Assembly: GCA_017404385.1 (NCBI GenBank)
Contig: JAFRCK010000023.1
Coordinates: forward strand, 124,001-188,000
Source: Bacilli bacterium
Lineage (GTDB): Bacteria > Bacillota_I > Bacilli_A > RF39 > UBA660
DNA length: 64,000 bases
Direction: 5' to 3'
Shown here: piece by piece, positions 42,945-51,236 of the stretch
How positions within the stretch are numbered: the stretch's first letter is position 1
Layout of the letters: every line of letters begins with the position of its first letter
Program-made: the position numbers and the translations under genes
The notes under the pieces: model-generated
Told to the model about the DNA's origin: nothing
Databases searched by the model: none
The model's input: the letters and a program-made list of their open reading frames with translations, nothing else

Positions 42945-44133
42945 GGTTGAATTATTAGCTCCAGCTGGAGATTTAGAAAGATTAAAATGGGCTGTATTAT
43001 ATGGTGCTGATGCTGTTTATTTAGGTGGATGGAAATATTCTCTTAGATCAAATGCTGTTAATTTTAGTATGGAAGATATTAAAGAGGGTGTTTTGTTTGC
43101 TCATGATCATAATGTTAAAGTATATATAACTGTAAATATAGTATTTCATGAAAATGATTATGATGAATTAGTAGATTATTTAAAAGATTTAGAGAAATAT
43201 AAAGTTGATGCCATTATAGCTTCTGATATTTTTATATTAGATTTATTAAAAGAAAATAATATTAATTTAGAATTTCATTTAAGTACTCAAAGTTCATGTA
43301 TGAATAAAGAAGCAGTTAAGTTCTTTCAAAAAGAAGGTGTTAAAAGAGTAGTATTAGCGCGTGAATGTTCTAAAGAAGATATTAAAGGTATAATAGATGA
43401 AACAGGTATAGATACAGAAGTTTTTATACATGGTGCTATGTGTATGGGTTATAGCGGAAGATGTACTTTATCTAATTATCTAACGAATAGAGATTCTAAT
43501 AGAGGTGCCTGTGCTCAAATATGTAGATGGGTATTTGATTTGTATGATGAAGATAAGAAAATTAATAAAGAAACTGATTTTTCATTTAGCCCAAAGGATT
43601 TGTCATTGATAAATTATATACCTGATTTAATAGAACTAGGTGTTAAGTCTTTTAAAATAGAAGGGAGAATGAAATCTATCTACTATGTAGCTACACTATT
43701 ATCCGTATATAGAAGAGTAATAGATGCATACTATAATGGAACATATAAGTTTAATAAAAATGATCAATTAGAATTATATAGATGTGCAAATAGAGATGCT
43801 TTGCCTCAATATTTTGATAAGTTTCCTAGTACTAATGAACAATATTATATTGGAAGACAGGAAAATACAAATCAAGACTTTTTAGGTGTAGTACTAGATT
43901 ATGATGAAGATAATAAAGAAATAGTTTTAGAACAAAGAAATTTCTTTAAAGTAGGAGATTCTATTAATATTTTTGGCCCTAAAAAAGAAGCATTTAGTAT
44001 TGATGTAAAATATATAAAAAATGAAGATGGTGAAGAAGTAGATGCTGCTAGACATCCTCAGGAGATACTTCGTATACCTTGTGACAAGAAAGTTGATAAA
44101 TTTGATCTAATTAGGATTAATTTCTTTAATTAA
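42937..44133 (+). CDS. trhP2: U32-family protein TrhP2 (YrrO), tRNA ho5U synthesis
   Basis: 398 residues. U32 signatures are ELLAPAGDLERLKWAVLYGADAVYLGG at the N-terminus and EVFIHGAMCMGYSGRCTLSNYL (about 165). The conserved Cys set (MCMGYSGRC, GACAQIC, YRCAN) could bind an iron-sulfur cluster. FKIEGRMKSIYYVA follows. Family members hydroxylate U34 with prephenate as a donor. RBS aaggtgg lies inside the preceding gene. Confidence 0.9.
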   Translation: MSKVELLAPAGDLERLKWAVLYGADAVYLGGWKYSLRSNAVNFSMEDIKEGVLFAHDHNVKVYITVNIVFHENDYDELVDYLKDLEKYKVDAIIASDIFILDLLKENNINLEFHLSTQSSCMNKEAVKFFQKEGVKRVVLARECSKEDIKGIIDETGIDTEVFIHGAMCMGYSGRCTLSNYLTNRDSNRGACAQICRWVFDLYDEDKKINKETDFSFSPKDLSLINYIPDLIELGVKSFKIEGRMKSIYYVATLLSVYRRVIDAYYNGTYKFNKNDQLELYRCANRDALPQYFDKFPSTNEQYYIGRQENTNQDFLGVVLDYDEDNKEIVLEQRNFFKVGDSINIFGPKKEAFSIDVKYIKNEDGEEVDAARHPQEILRIPCDKKVDKFDLIRINFFN

Positions 44134-44179
44134 TATTATAAAGATGGTACAATTATTATAGATATAATAGGAGTACGTT

Positions 44180-44512
44180 ATGAATATTAATTTAAAAGAT
44201 TATTTATTAAACAACTGGAATCAATCATTAAATTTAAATGACAAAGAAACAATAGAATTGTTATTATTACAAGCAAAAGCAGATAGAATATCACTAGGAG
44301 ATTTTATTAATAAGTACATGAATAGTACAATTGAAGAATCTTCATATTTTGATATATTATCTGCTTTTTATAGTTATAAAGACGATATTATAATTACTGA
44401 TACTAGGAATAATTTATTTAATAAAAATGGTTTAGAAAAGAAAAAACTATTATTACAAATGTATGGTAATTCTAGATACGAAGACGATGATGATGATGCA
44501 TTAAATTATTAA
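44180..44512 (+). CDS. Uncharacterised small acidic protein
   Basis: 110 residues, helical, with an Asp-rich C-terminus (RYEDDDDDALNY). No signal, membrane segment or recognised motif. RBS ataggag is good and a weak promoter region precedes it. It lies alone between trhP2 and greA. Confidence 0.65.
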   Translation: MNINLKDYLLNNWNQSLNLNDKETIELLLLQAKADRISLGDFINKYMNSTIEESSYFDILSAFYSYKDDIIITDTRNNLFNKNGLEKKKLLLQMYGNSRYEDDDDDALNY

Positions 44513-44538
44513 TTATTATTTTTTTATTTATATCTTTA

Positions 44539-44567
44539 TTGACAAAAACATATTTTTATAGTATCAT
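44539..44567 (+). promoter_or_regulatory. Promoter of greA
   Basis: TTGACA (44539-44544), 17-base spacer, TATCAT (44562-44567). Confidence 0.8.
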
Positions 44568-44602
44568 TTTTAACTGTTAAAACAAGAAGAGGTGAACCGT
44601 TT

Positions 44603-45073
44603 ATGAAAAACAAGAAAGAAGTGTTTTTAACAAAACAGGGTTTGGAAGAAGTTGCAGTTGAATTAGATAATTTAAAACAAAATGTTAGACCAGAAGTTAT
44701 TCAACAAATTAAGGAAGCAAGAGCTCAAGGAGATTTATCAGAAAATGCTGAATATCATTCTGCTAGAGATAGACAAGGTCAAGTTGAAGCTAGAATTAAA
44801 GAATTAGAATATTTATTAGATAATGCTACTATTATTGAAGAAACTAAGTCAGATGTTGTAACAGTAGGTTCAAAAGTTAAAATAAAATATGTTGATGATG
44901 ATGAAGAAGAAGAATATTCAATTGTTGGTAGTACAGAAGCTGATCCATTTGAAAATAAGATTTCAAACGAATCTCCAATTGCTAAGGTTATAATGGGTAA
45001 GAAAAAAGGAGATACAGTAACTGTTGAAAGTCCAAATGGAAGCTATGAGATTAAGATAGTATCTATAAATTAA
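44603..45073 (+). CDS. greA: Transcription elongation factor GreA
   Basis: Rescues backtracked RNA polymerase by stimulating transcript cleavage. 156 residues. The N-terminal coiled coil with the acidic tip (ARAQGDLSENAEYHSARDRQ) and C-terminal FKBP-like domain (SNESPIAKVIMGKKKGDTV) are complete. RBS agaggtg. Confidence 0.96.
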   Translation: MKNKKEVFLTKQGLEEVAVELDNLKQNVRPEVIQQIKEARAQGDLSENAEYHSARDRQGQVEARIKELEYLLDNATIIEETKSDVVTVGSKVKIKYVDDDEEEEYSIVGSTEADPFENKISNESPIAKVIMGKKKGDTVTVESPNGSYEIKIVSIN

Positions 45074-45078
45074 AAAAT

Positions 45079-45122
45079 GAGACTATTAGTTTACATTTTA
45101 AACTAAAATGTCTCTTTTTTTC
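45079..45122 (+). terminator. Terminator after greA
   Basis: GAGAC...TTAGTTTA pairs with TAAACTAA...GTCTC with one bulged region, then T residues. Confidence 0.75.
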
Positions 45123-45176
45123 TTGATATATATAATAATATATTATATAATAAAGTAGATTTTTTGGGGAGGAAGT

Positions 45177-46418
45177 ATGAAAAATATTCATGAAATAGAA
45201 ATTAAATTAGAAGGAAAAGAATGGGAAACAGCTTTAGATAAAGCATTTAAATCTGAAGTACAAAAAGCTAATGTTCCAGGGTTTAGAAAAGGTAAAGTAC
45301 CAAAAGAAGTTTATTTAAAAAAATATGGAGTTGAATCTTTATTCTATACTGCAATTAACGGTGAATTAAACACTTTATATTTAAAAGTTTTAAAAGATAA
45401 TAAATTAGAACCTATTATGGATCCTAATGTTGATGTAGTAGAAGTAGATGAAAAGAAATTAGTTGTTAAATTTACTATTACTACTAAACCAGAAGTAAAG
45501 ATTAAAAAATATAAAGGATTAGGTGTTAAGAAAGAAACTGTTAAAGTTACAAAAGAAGAAATTAATACTGAAATAGATAATTTAAGAGCTAGATTTGCTG
45601 AATTAATTATTAAAGATGGTAAAATTGAATCTGGTGATATCGCAGTAATAGATTTTGAAGGATTTCTTGGTAAAAAAGCTTTTGAAGGTGGTAAAGGAGA
45701 AAACTATTCATTAACAATTGGAAGTAATACATTTATTCCAGGCTTTGAAGATCAATTAATTGGTCATAAAGCTGGTGATGAAGTTGATGTTAATGTAACA
45801 TTCCCTGAAGATTATCAATCTGAGGAATTAAAAGGAAAGAAAGCTTTATTTAAAGTAAAGATTCATGAAGTTAAAACAAAAGAATTACCTAAATTAGATG
45901 AAGACTTCTTCTTAGACTTAGAAATGGAAGGGGTTAATTCTGAAGAAAAACTAAAAGAAGTAGTTGAAGAACAAATAAAAGCAAGAAAGACTTATGATAT
46001 AGAAAATAAATATGTAGATGATTTACTTGCTGAAGTAGCTAAGAATACTGAAGTAGAAATACCTAATGAATTAGTTGAAGAAGAAATAGATAGAATGATG
46101 CATGAATATGCTCATAACTTAGAACATCAAGGATTAACTTTAGAAATGTTCTATAAATTTACTAATTCTGATGAACAAGCATTAAGAGAACAAATGAGAA
46201 ATGATGCTACTACTAGAGTTAAATATAGATTTATGTTAGAAGAAATTGCTAGTCTTGAAAATGTTAAGGTAACTGATAAAGAAGTTAGTGCTGAAGCAGA
46301 TAAATTAGCTAAACAATATAATACAACTAAAGAAGAATTCTTATCTCATTTTGGTGGAGAAGAATCATTAAAATATGATATGACTATGCAAAAAGTTATT
46401 GATATAATTAAAGAATAA
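45177..46418 (+). CDS. tig: Trigger factor
   Basis: Ribosome-bound chaperone with prolyl isomerase activity. 413 residues. The ribosome-binding signature is clear (VPGFRKGKVPKEVYLKKYG, about residues 35-53). The FKBP domain lies at about 150-235 (GDIAVIDFEGFL, FIPGFEDQLIGHKAGDEV) and is followed by the helical C-terminal domain. It precedes lon, as in many Firmicutes (tig-clpX-lon), but clpX is absent here. Confidence 0.96.
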   Translation: MKNIHEIEIKLEGKEWETALDKAFKSEVQKANVPGFRKGKVPKEVYLKKYGVESLFYTAINGELNTLYLKVLKDNKLEPIMDPNVDVVEVDEKKLVVKFTITTKPEVKIKKYKGLGVKKETVKVTKEEINTEIDNLRARFAELIIKDGKIESGDIAVIDFEGFLGKKAFEGGKGENYSLTIGSNTFIPGFEDQLIGHKAGDEVDVNVTFPEDYQSEELKGKKALFKVKIHEVKTKELPKLDEDFFLDLEMEGVNSEEKLKEVVEEQIKARKTYDIENKYVDDLLAEVAKNTEVEIPNELVEEEIDRMMHEYAHNLEHQGLTLEMFYKFTNSDEQALREQMRNDATTRVKYRFMLEEIASLENVKVTDKEVSAEADKLAKQYNTTKEEFLSHFGGEESLKYDMTMQKVIDIIKE

Positions 46419-46447
46419 AAGTTATTTGAAAAAATAACTTTTTTTTA
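46418..46447 (+). terminator. Terminator after tig
   Basis: AAAGTTATTT pairs with AAATAACTTT, then T residues. Confidence 0.85.
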
Positions 46448-46458
46448 TTGAATTCACG

Positions 46459-46486
46459 TTGACATTTTACTCATTTGAATTATAAT
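46459..46486 (+). promoter_or_regulatory. Promoter of lon
   Basis: TTGACA (46459-46464), 16-base spacer, TATAAT (46481-46486). No CtsR or CIRCE operator is visible. Confidence 0.8.
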
Positions 46487-46524
46487 AATAAACATTGTAT
46501 TTGAAAAATCATCAGGAGGTGAGT

Positions 46525-48831
46525 ATGATGTTAAAAACTAAATTGCCAGTTATAGTTTTAAGAAACATGATACTCTTACCTCAAGGTGAAATTAAACTTG
46601 AAATTCAAGAAGAACAAGATAAGACAATTATTTATAACGCTATCAATGACCATAATGGTTATGTTTTACTTGTTTCTCCTAGATTTGCTACTTTAGATTT
46701 AAAAAAAGAAGATTTACCTCAGTATGGAATAATAGGTAAAATAAGTAGTAATTTTGAACTACCTAACGGTAATATTAGAATTAATTTATTGGGTATTAAT
46801 AGAGCATTTGTATTTGAATACATTGAAAAGGACTTTATAGTATTAGATGCGATTATAGGGCCAGTTAAAATAGAAGAAATAGATGAAGTTGAAGAAGAAG
46901 CTAAAATTAGATTATTAAAAGATTCATTTTCTGAATATGTAACAATTATTCCAAATTTATCTAATTATTTAATAACTAAAATAAATGAAGAAAAATCATT
47001 AGAGACATTAACTGATATAATAGTAAATGTTATTCCTCTAAAATTTGAAGATAAATATATGTTTATTGGAGAAGAAAGTGCATCTAATAGAGCTGATTAT
47101 TTAATAAAATTATTACATAAAGAAAAGAATGTTGGATCTATTGAAAAAGAAATTGAAGAAAAATTAAAAATAGAGATGGATAATCAACAAAAAGAATATG
47201 TGTTAAGAGAAAAAATCAAATTAATAAAAAAAGAGTTAAATGAGGATGATTCTAAAGAAAATGAAATCGAAGAATTAAGGGATAAAATAACTAAGTTAAA
47301 AGCACCTAAAGAGATAAAGGATAAATTAAAAAAAGAATTAAAAAAATATGAATCTATGCCTATTTCTTCACCAGAAGTAACTATATCTAAGAATTATATT
47401 GATACGATGTTATCATTGCCATGGAATATATATACAAAAGACGAAGTAGATTTAGATAAATGTGAACAAATATTAAATGAATCGCATTTTGGTTTAGACA
47501 AAGTTAAGGAAAGAGTTATAGAATATATAGCAGTAAAAAAGATGTCTAAAGAAGAAAATGCTCCTATATTATGTTTAGTTGGTCCACCTGGTGTTGGTAA
47601 AACTACATTAGCATTTTCTATTGCAAAAGCTTTAAATAAAAATTTTGTAAAAATTTCCGTTGGTGGAGTTTCAGATGAATCTGAAATTGTAGGACATAGA
47701 AGAACATATGTAGGTGCAGAACCAGGTAGAATTATTAATACCATGATTAAAGCTAAAAGCATGAACCCTTTATTCTTAATAGATGAAATAGATAAAATGA
47801 CTAGAGGATATAATGGAGATCCTGAAAGTGCGATGTTAGAGGTATTAGATAGAGAACAAAATAAGTACTTCACAGATAATTTTTTAGAAGAACCATTTGA
47901 TTTATCTAAAGTATCTTTTGTTTTAACAGCTAATGATAAAAATGAAATTCCATATCCATTATTAGATCGATTAGAAATAATTGAACTATCTAGTTATACT
48001 GAGTTTGAAAAATTACATATTGTTAGATCTCATATGTTTGAAAACCTTTTAAATACACATGGTTTAACTAATGATAATTTAGAGATATCTGATGATATGA
48101 TTATATATATTATAGAAAATTATACTAAAGAAGCTGGTGTAAGAGAATTAGAAAGAATTATTAGTAAAATAATGAGAAAAGTTACAAGAAAAGTATTAGT
48201 TAATAAAGATACTAAAATAGTTATTGATAAGGATAATATTAATGAATTCCTTGGTAAAGAAAAATATCATTTTATTACTAATAATAAAAATAGTGCCGGT
48301 GTGGTAAATGGACTTGCTTATACACCATTTGGTGGTGTTATATTACCTATAGAAGTTAGTTTTTATAAAGGTACAGGTAATATAATTCTAACAGGTAGTT
48401 TAGGTGATGTAATGATAGAAAGCGCTAAAATTGCAATAGGGTATGTAAAAAGTAATAGTAAGTTATTTAATATAAAAGAAGACTTCTTTACTAAAAATGA
48501 TATTCATATAAATGCATATGAAGGTGCAGTACCTAAGGATGGACCTTCGGCAGGTATAGCTTTAACAAGTGCTATTATTAGTTCCTTAACAAATAAAACA
48601 GTTTCTAATAAATTAGCAATGACAGGAGAGATATCTTTAAAAGGTAATATTCTTCCTATAGGTGGTTTAAGAGAAAAGACAATAGGAGCTTATAATTCGA
48701 AAGTAGAAAAGATTTTTATACCTAAAGAAAATGAAAAGGATTTAGAAGATATCCCAGAAGAAATAAAAGATAATATAAAAATAGAATTAGTTGAAAAATA
48801 TGATGAAATATTCAATCAATTATTTAAATAA
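46525..48831 (+). CDS. lon: ATP-dependent protease LonA
   Basis: Cytosolic AAA+ serine protease for damaged and regulatory proteins. 768 residues from ATG 46525 (RBS aggaggtg). The N-terminal substrate domain is followed by Walker A GPPGVGKTT (about 355), Walker B PLFLIDEIDKM and, in the protease domain, the catalytic Ser of PKDGPSAG (about 672) and the Lys of GNILPIGGLREKTIGA (about 715). Order lon-spoVID-ysxE-...-valS is a shortened version of the Bacillus region. Confidence 0.97.
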   Translation: MMLKTKLPVIVLRNMILLPQGEIKLEIQEEQDKTIIYNAINDHNGYVLLVSPRFATLDLKKEDLPQYGIIGKISSNFELPNGNIRINLLGINRAFVFEYIEKDFIVLDAIIGPVKIEEIDEVEEEAKIRLLKDSFSEYVTIIPNLSNYLITKINEEKSLETLTDIIVNVIPLKFEDKYMFIGEESASNRADYLIKLLHKEKNVGSIEKEIEEKLKIEMDNQQKEYVLREKIKLIKKELNEDDSKENEIEELRDKITKLKAPKEIKDKLKKELKKYESMPISSPEVTISKNYIDTMLSLPWNIYTKDEVDLDKCEQILNESHFGLDKVKERVIEYIAVKKMSKEENAPILCLVGPPGVGKTTLAFSIAKALNKNFVKISVGGVSDESEIVGHRRTYVGAEPGRIINTMIKAKSMNPLFLIDEIDKMTRGYNGDPESAMLEVLDREQNKYFTDNFLEEPFDLSKVSFVLTANDKNEIPYPLLDRLEIIELSSYTEFEKLHIVRSHMFENLLNTHGLTNDNLEISDDMIIYIIENYTKEAGVRELERIISKIMRKVTRKVLVNKDTKIVIDKDNINEFLGKEKYHFITNNKNSAGVVNGLAYTPFGGVILPIEVSFYKGTGNIILTGSLGDVMIESAKIAIGYVKSNSKLFNIKEDFFTKNDIHINAYEGAVPKDGPSAGIALTSAIISSLTNKTVSNKLAMTGEISLKGNILPIGGLREKTIGAYNSKVEKIFIPKENEKDLEDIPEEIKDNIKIELVEKYDEIFNQLFK

Positions 48832-48857
48832 GAAGTTCTAATTTAGAACTTCTTTTA
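48831..48857 (+). terminator. Terminator after lon
   Basis: AGAAGTTCTA pairs with TAGAACTTCT, then TTTT. Confidence 0.75.
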
Positions 48858-48885
48858 ATATTATTTAATAGAAAAGAGGGATAAT

Positions 48886-49506
48886 ATGAAAAAAATAATA
48901 CCATTTTCTAAAGATATATTATTTAATACAAATATATATGAAATAAATAGTATTTCTTTAGAACATAATTTAAATCTTAAAACAGAAAACGAATTAACTG
49001 GTGAATTTATTATAAGTGGGGATTATAAAGAAAGTGATAATTCTATCAAAGATGAACCTTTTATATTTAATTTACCATTTGATATTAATTTAGATAATAA
49101 ATATGAAGTAGATAATGTTAAATTAGATATTGATAATTTTGAATATGAATTAGTAAATAATGATACTCTTAAAATAAATATAATTATTTCTTTAGATGGA
49201 GTAGAAGTTATTGATAAAGAAGAAAATATTATTGAAGTTATAGATAAAGTTGATGAACCAGTAGTGGAAGAGACAAAAGAAGTATTTAATGATGCAAGTT
49301 CTTCTAAAGAAGCAACATCTATTTTTGATAATTTTGAAGATGATAATGATACTTATGTTACTTATAATGTTCATATTTATAGAGAAAAAGATGATATAAA
49401 TGAAATAATAAAAAAATATAATACTAGTAAAGAAGAACTTGAAGAATATAATGATCTAAGCACTATTTCTTTAGGAAGTAAAATAATCATACCTAGTAAT
49501 GAATAA
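48886..49506 (+). CDS. spoVID: SpoVID-like spore coat morphogenetic protein with LysM
   Basis: Mother-cell protein that helps the coat encase the forespore. 206 residues, much shorter than Bacillus SpoVID. The N-terminal beta domain (about 1-125) begins with hydrophobic/acidic strands typical of SpoVID. An acidic linker follows, then a C-terminal LysM (about 160-205: YNVHIYREKDDINEIIKKY...SLGSKIIIPS). It overlaps ysxE by 8 bases, as expected for the pair. Domain likeness plus synteny support the name; the sequence is divergent. Confidence 0.78.
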   Translation: MKKIIPFSKDILFNTNIYEINSISLEHNLNLKTENELTGEFIISGDYKESDNSIKDEPFIFNLPFDINLDNKYEVDNVKLDIDNFEYELVNNDTLKINIIISLDGVEVIDKEENIIEVIDKVDEPVVEETKEVFNDASSSKEATSIFDNFEDDNDTYVTYNVHIYREKDDINEIIKKYNTSKEELEEYNDLSTISLGSKIIIPSNE

Positions 49507-50395
49507 ATATAAAAACTTAATAAAAAAAAATGACCTAAAGGTAAATAAAGTTACTATAAAAGGAAATCTAACTATAATTAGTACGCCTTTAGGTCAATTT
49601 GTTTTAAAAGAAAATAAAGGTATAAAAATATATGATTATTTACTATCAAGAGGATTTAATTACTTTCCTAGTATTATAGATTATGATAACGAAGGAATAT
49701 TATTTAAATATATACAACCAGTAGACTATAATTATAATGAAAAAGCAAGAGATTTGGTAAAACTCCTAACTTTATTACATAGCAAGACTACTTATTTTAT
49801 AGATGTTGAGAGTAATGATATTATAAAGTTATATGAATCAATAAAAGACGATATTAATGATAAATATCTTTTTTATAATAACTTAATAAATATTATAGAT
49901 AATAAGGAGTATCCATCACCAAATGAATACTTAATTCAAAAAAGTATTAGTTTAATTTTATCCGCTATTAATTATTGCTTTAGTAAATTGGAAGAGTGGA
50001 AAGATGCTTGTTTAAATGATAATAAAAAAAGAATTGTTACTATATTTAATAACAATAGTCTTAATAATGTAATAAGAGATAAAGAAAATATATATTTATT
50101 AAATTTAGAAAACACTAAAATTGATAATCCAATTTATGATTTAATAGATTTATATAATAGATATTATAAAGACTTAGATTTTATTTCATTATTAGAATAT
50201 TATGAGAAGTATTTTCCTTTATTAAAAAATGAAAAAGTATTGTTTTTATTACTTATTTCAATACCTGAAAAAGTAGATATAAAAGACATAATAGATATTA
50301 AAAATAAAATTGAAAAGGTGTATAAGTCTCTTGAAATATTAAATTTTGAAGAAGAAAAAACAAGAAATACACATAAGAATGAAAATAATAAATAA
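49499..50395 (+). CDS. ysxE: YsxE-like spore coat protein (CotS kinase-like family)
   Basis: 298 residues with an aminoglycoside-phosphotransferase/CotS-like fold: GNLTIISTPLGQFVLKEN (glycine-poor loop and Lys), PSIIDYDNEGILFKYIQ and LVKLLTLLHSKTTYF. Catalytic motifs are degenerate, as in coat members. It follows spoVID, as in Bacillus (spoVID-ysxE-valS). Probably a coat-associated protein made in the mother cell. Confidence 0.75.
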   Translation: MNKYKNLIKKNDLKVNKVTIKGNLTIISTPLGQFVLKENKGIKIYDYLLSRGFNYFPSIIDYDNEGILFKYIQPVDYNYNEKARDLVKLLTLLHSKTTYFIDVESNDIIKLYESIKDDINDKYLFYNNLINIIDNKEYPSPNEYLIQKSISLILSAINYCFSKLEEWKDACLNDNKKRIVTIFNNNSLNNVIRDKENIYLLNLENTKIDNPIYDLIDLYNRYYKDLDFISLLEYYEKYFPLLKNEKVLFLLLISIPEKVDIKDIIDIKNKIEKVYKSLEILNFEEEKTRNTHKNENNK

Positions 50396-50533
50396 TAAAA
50401 ATGCATTAATTGATGTAGTAATAAATAAAAGTATTATTATTTGATAAAAAAGTATAATGAATAATGAAATAGTTATTAAAAATAATATTAGTTTTTTTGT
50501 ATTTCTTAATAAAAAACATAAAAAGTTATTCAT
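50339..50533 (-). CDS. Possible small two-helix membrane protein
   Basis: 64 codons on the minus strand with a well-placed aggtgat before the ATG. The product is almost wholly hydrophobic (two TM helices), ending CFFFFKI. It covers the ysxE-nuclease gap and overlaps the last 57 bases of ysxE. The RBS and start favour a real gene, but AT-rich DNA readily gives hydrophobic frames, so doubt remains. The rest of the gap (50534-50621) holds only promoter-like AT sequence. Confidence 0.4.
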   Translation of the reverse strand: MNNFLCFLLRNTKKLILFLITISLFIILFYQIIILLFITTSINAFLLFIIFILMCISCFFFFKI

Positions 50534-50621
50534 ATAATCACCTAATATATGTTATGCGTTTATATAAAAAATGATATACATTAAAAATAATTTATGATAT
50601 ATTTATAATAGTGGTGATAGT

Positions 50622-51185
50622 ATGAAGAAGCATATTTTATTATTTTTGTTTTTATTGATGATACCAGTTGTTACCGAAGCAAAGGATAAGGTTAAATTAT
50701 CTAAATGTGTTGATGGAGATACTGCAAGATTTATATTAAAGGGCGAAGAAATTAAAGTTAGGTTTTTAGGAATTAATGCACCTGAAATTGCTGGATCAAA
50801 TAAAAAAGCAGAGGAATTTGGAGATACAGCTGCTGATTATACATGTAATAAATTAAAAAAAGCAGAGAAGATAGAACTTGAATATGATAAAGCGAGTGAT
50901 AAAGTAGATAAATATGATAGATATTTAGCTTATGTATTTGTAGATGATAAGTTATTAGAAGCTGAAATACTAAAAAAGGGTTATGCAAAAGTTCAATATA
51001 TAACTAACAAGTATAAATACTATGATGATCTTGTTAAAGCGGAAGAAAAAGCTAAAAAAAATAGACTTGGAATATATGGAGAAGTAGAAGAAAAAAAAGA
51101 AAGTGATTGGAAATCTGTTATTAAATATATAAAAAAGAATGCAAAGAAATTAATTAGTAATATTTTTGATGAAATTTTTAATTAA
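50622..51185 (+). CDS. Secreted thermonuclease (SNase family)
   Basis: Calcium-dependent nuclease, 187 residues. A signal peptide covers about 1-21. The SNase core retains the catalytic residues: VRFLGINAPE (Arg and Glu, about 46-56) and DRYLAYVF (second Arg, about 103), with VDGDTA for Ca2+. A basic C-terminal extension follows. Probably scavenges extracellular nucleic acid. Bacillus has no such gene in this position. Confidence 0.93.
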   Translation: MKKHILLFLFLLMIPVVTEAKDKVKLSKCVDGDTARFILKGEEIKVRFLGINAPEIAGSNKKAEEFGDTAADYTCNKLKKAEKIELEYDKASDKVDKYDRYLAYVFVDDKLLEAEILKKGYAKVQYITNKYKYYDDLVKAEEKAKKNRLGIYGEVEEKKESDWKSVIKYIKKNAKKLISNIFDEIFN

Positions 51186-51236
51186 TTTCTTCATTTTTTT
51201 ATTTATTATGATATAATTGAAATCAAGGTGATAATT

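Noticed and set aside
47394-47873. 159-codon minus-strand frame opposite lon
   Set aside because: It lies wholly within the conserved Lon ATPase region and has no RBS; shadow of the real gene.
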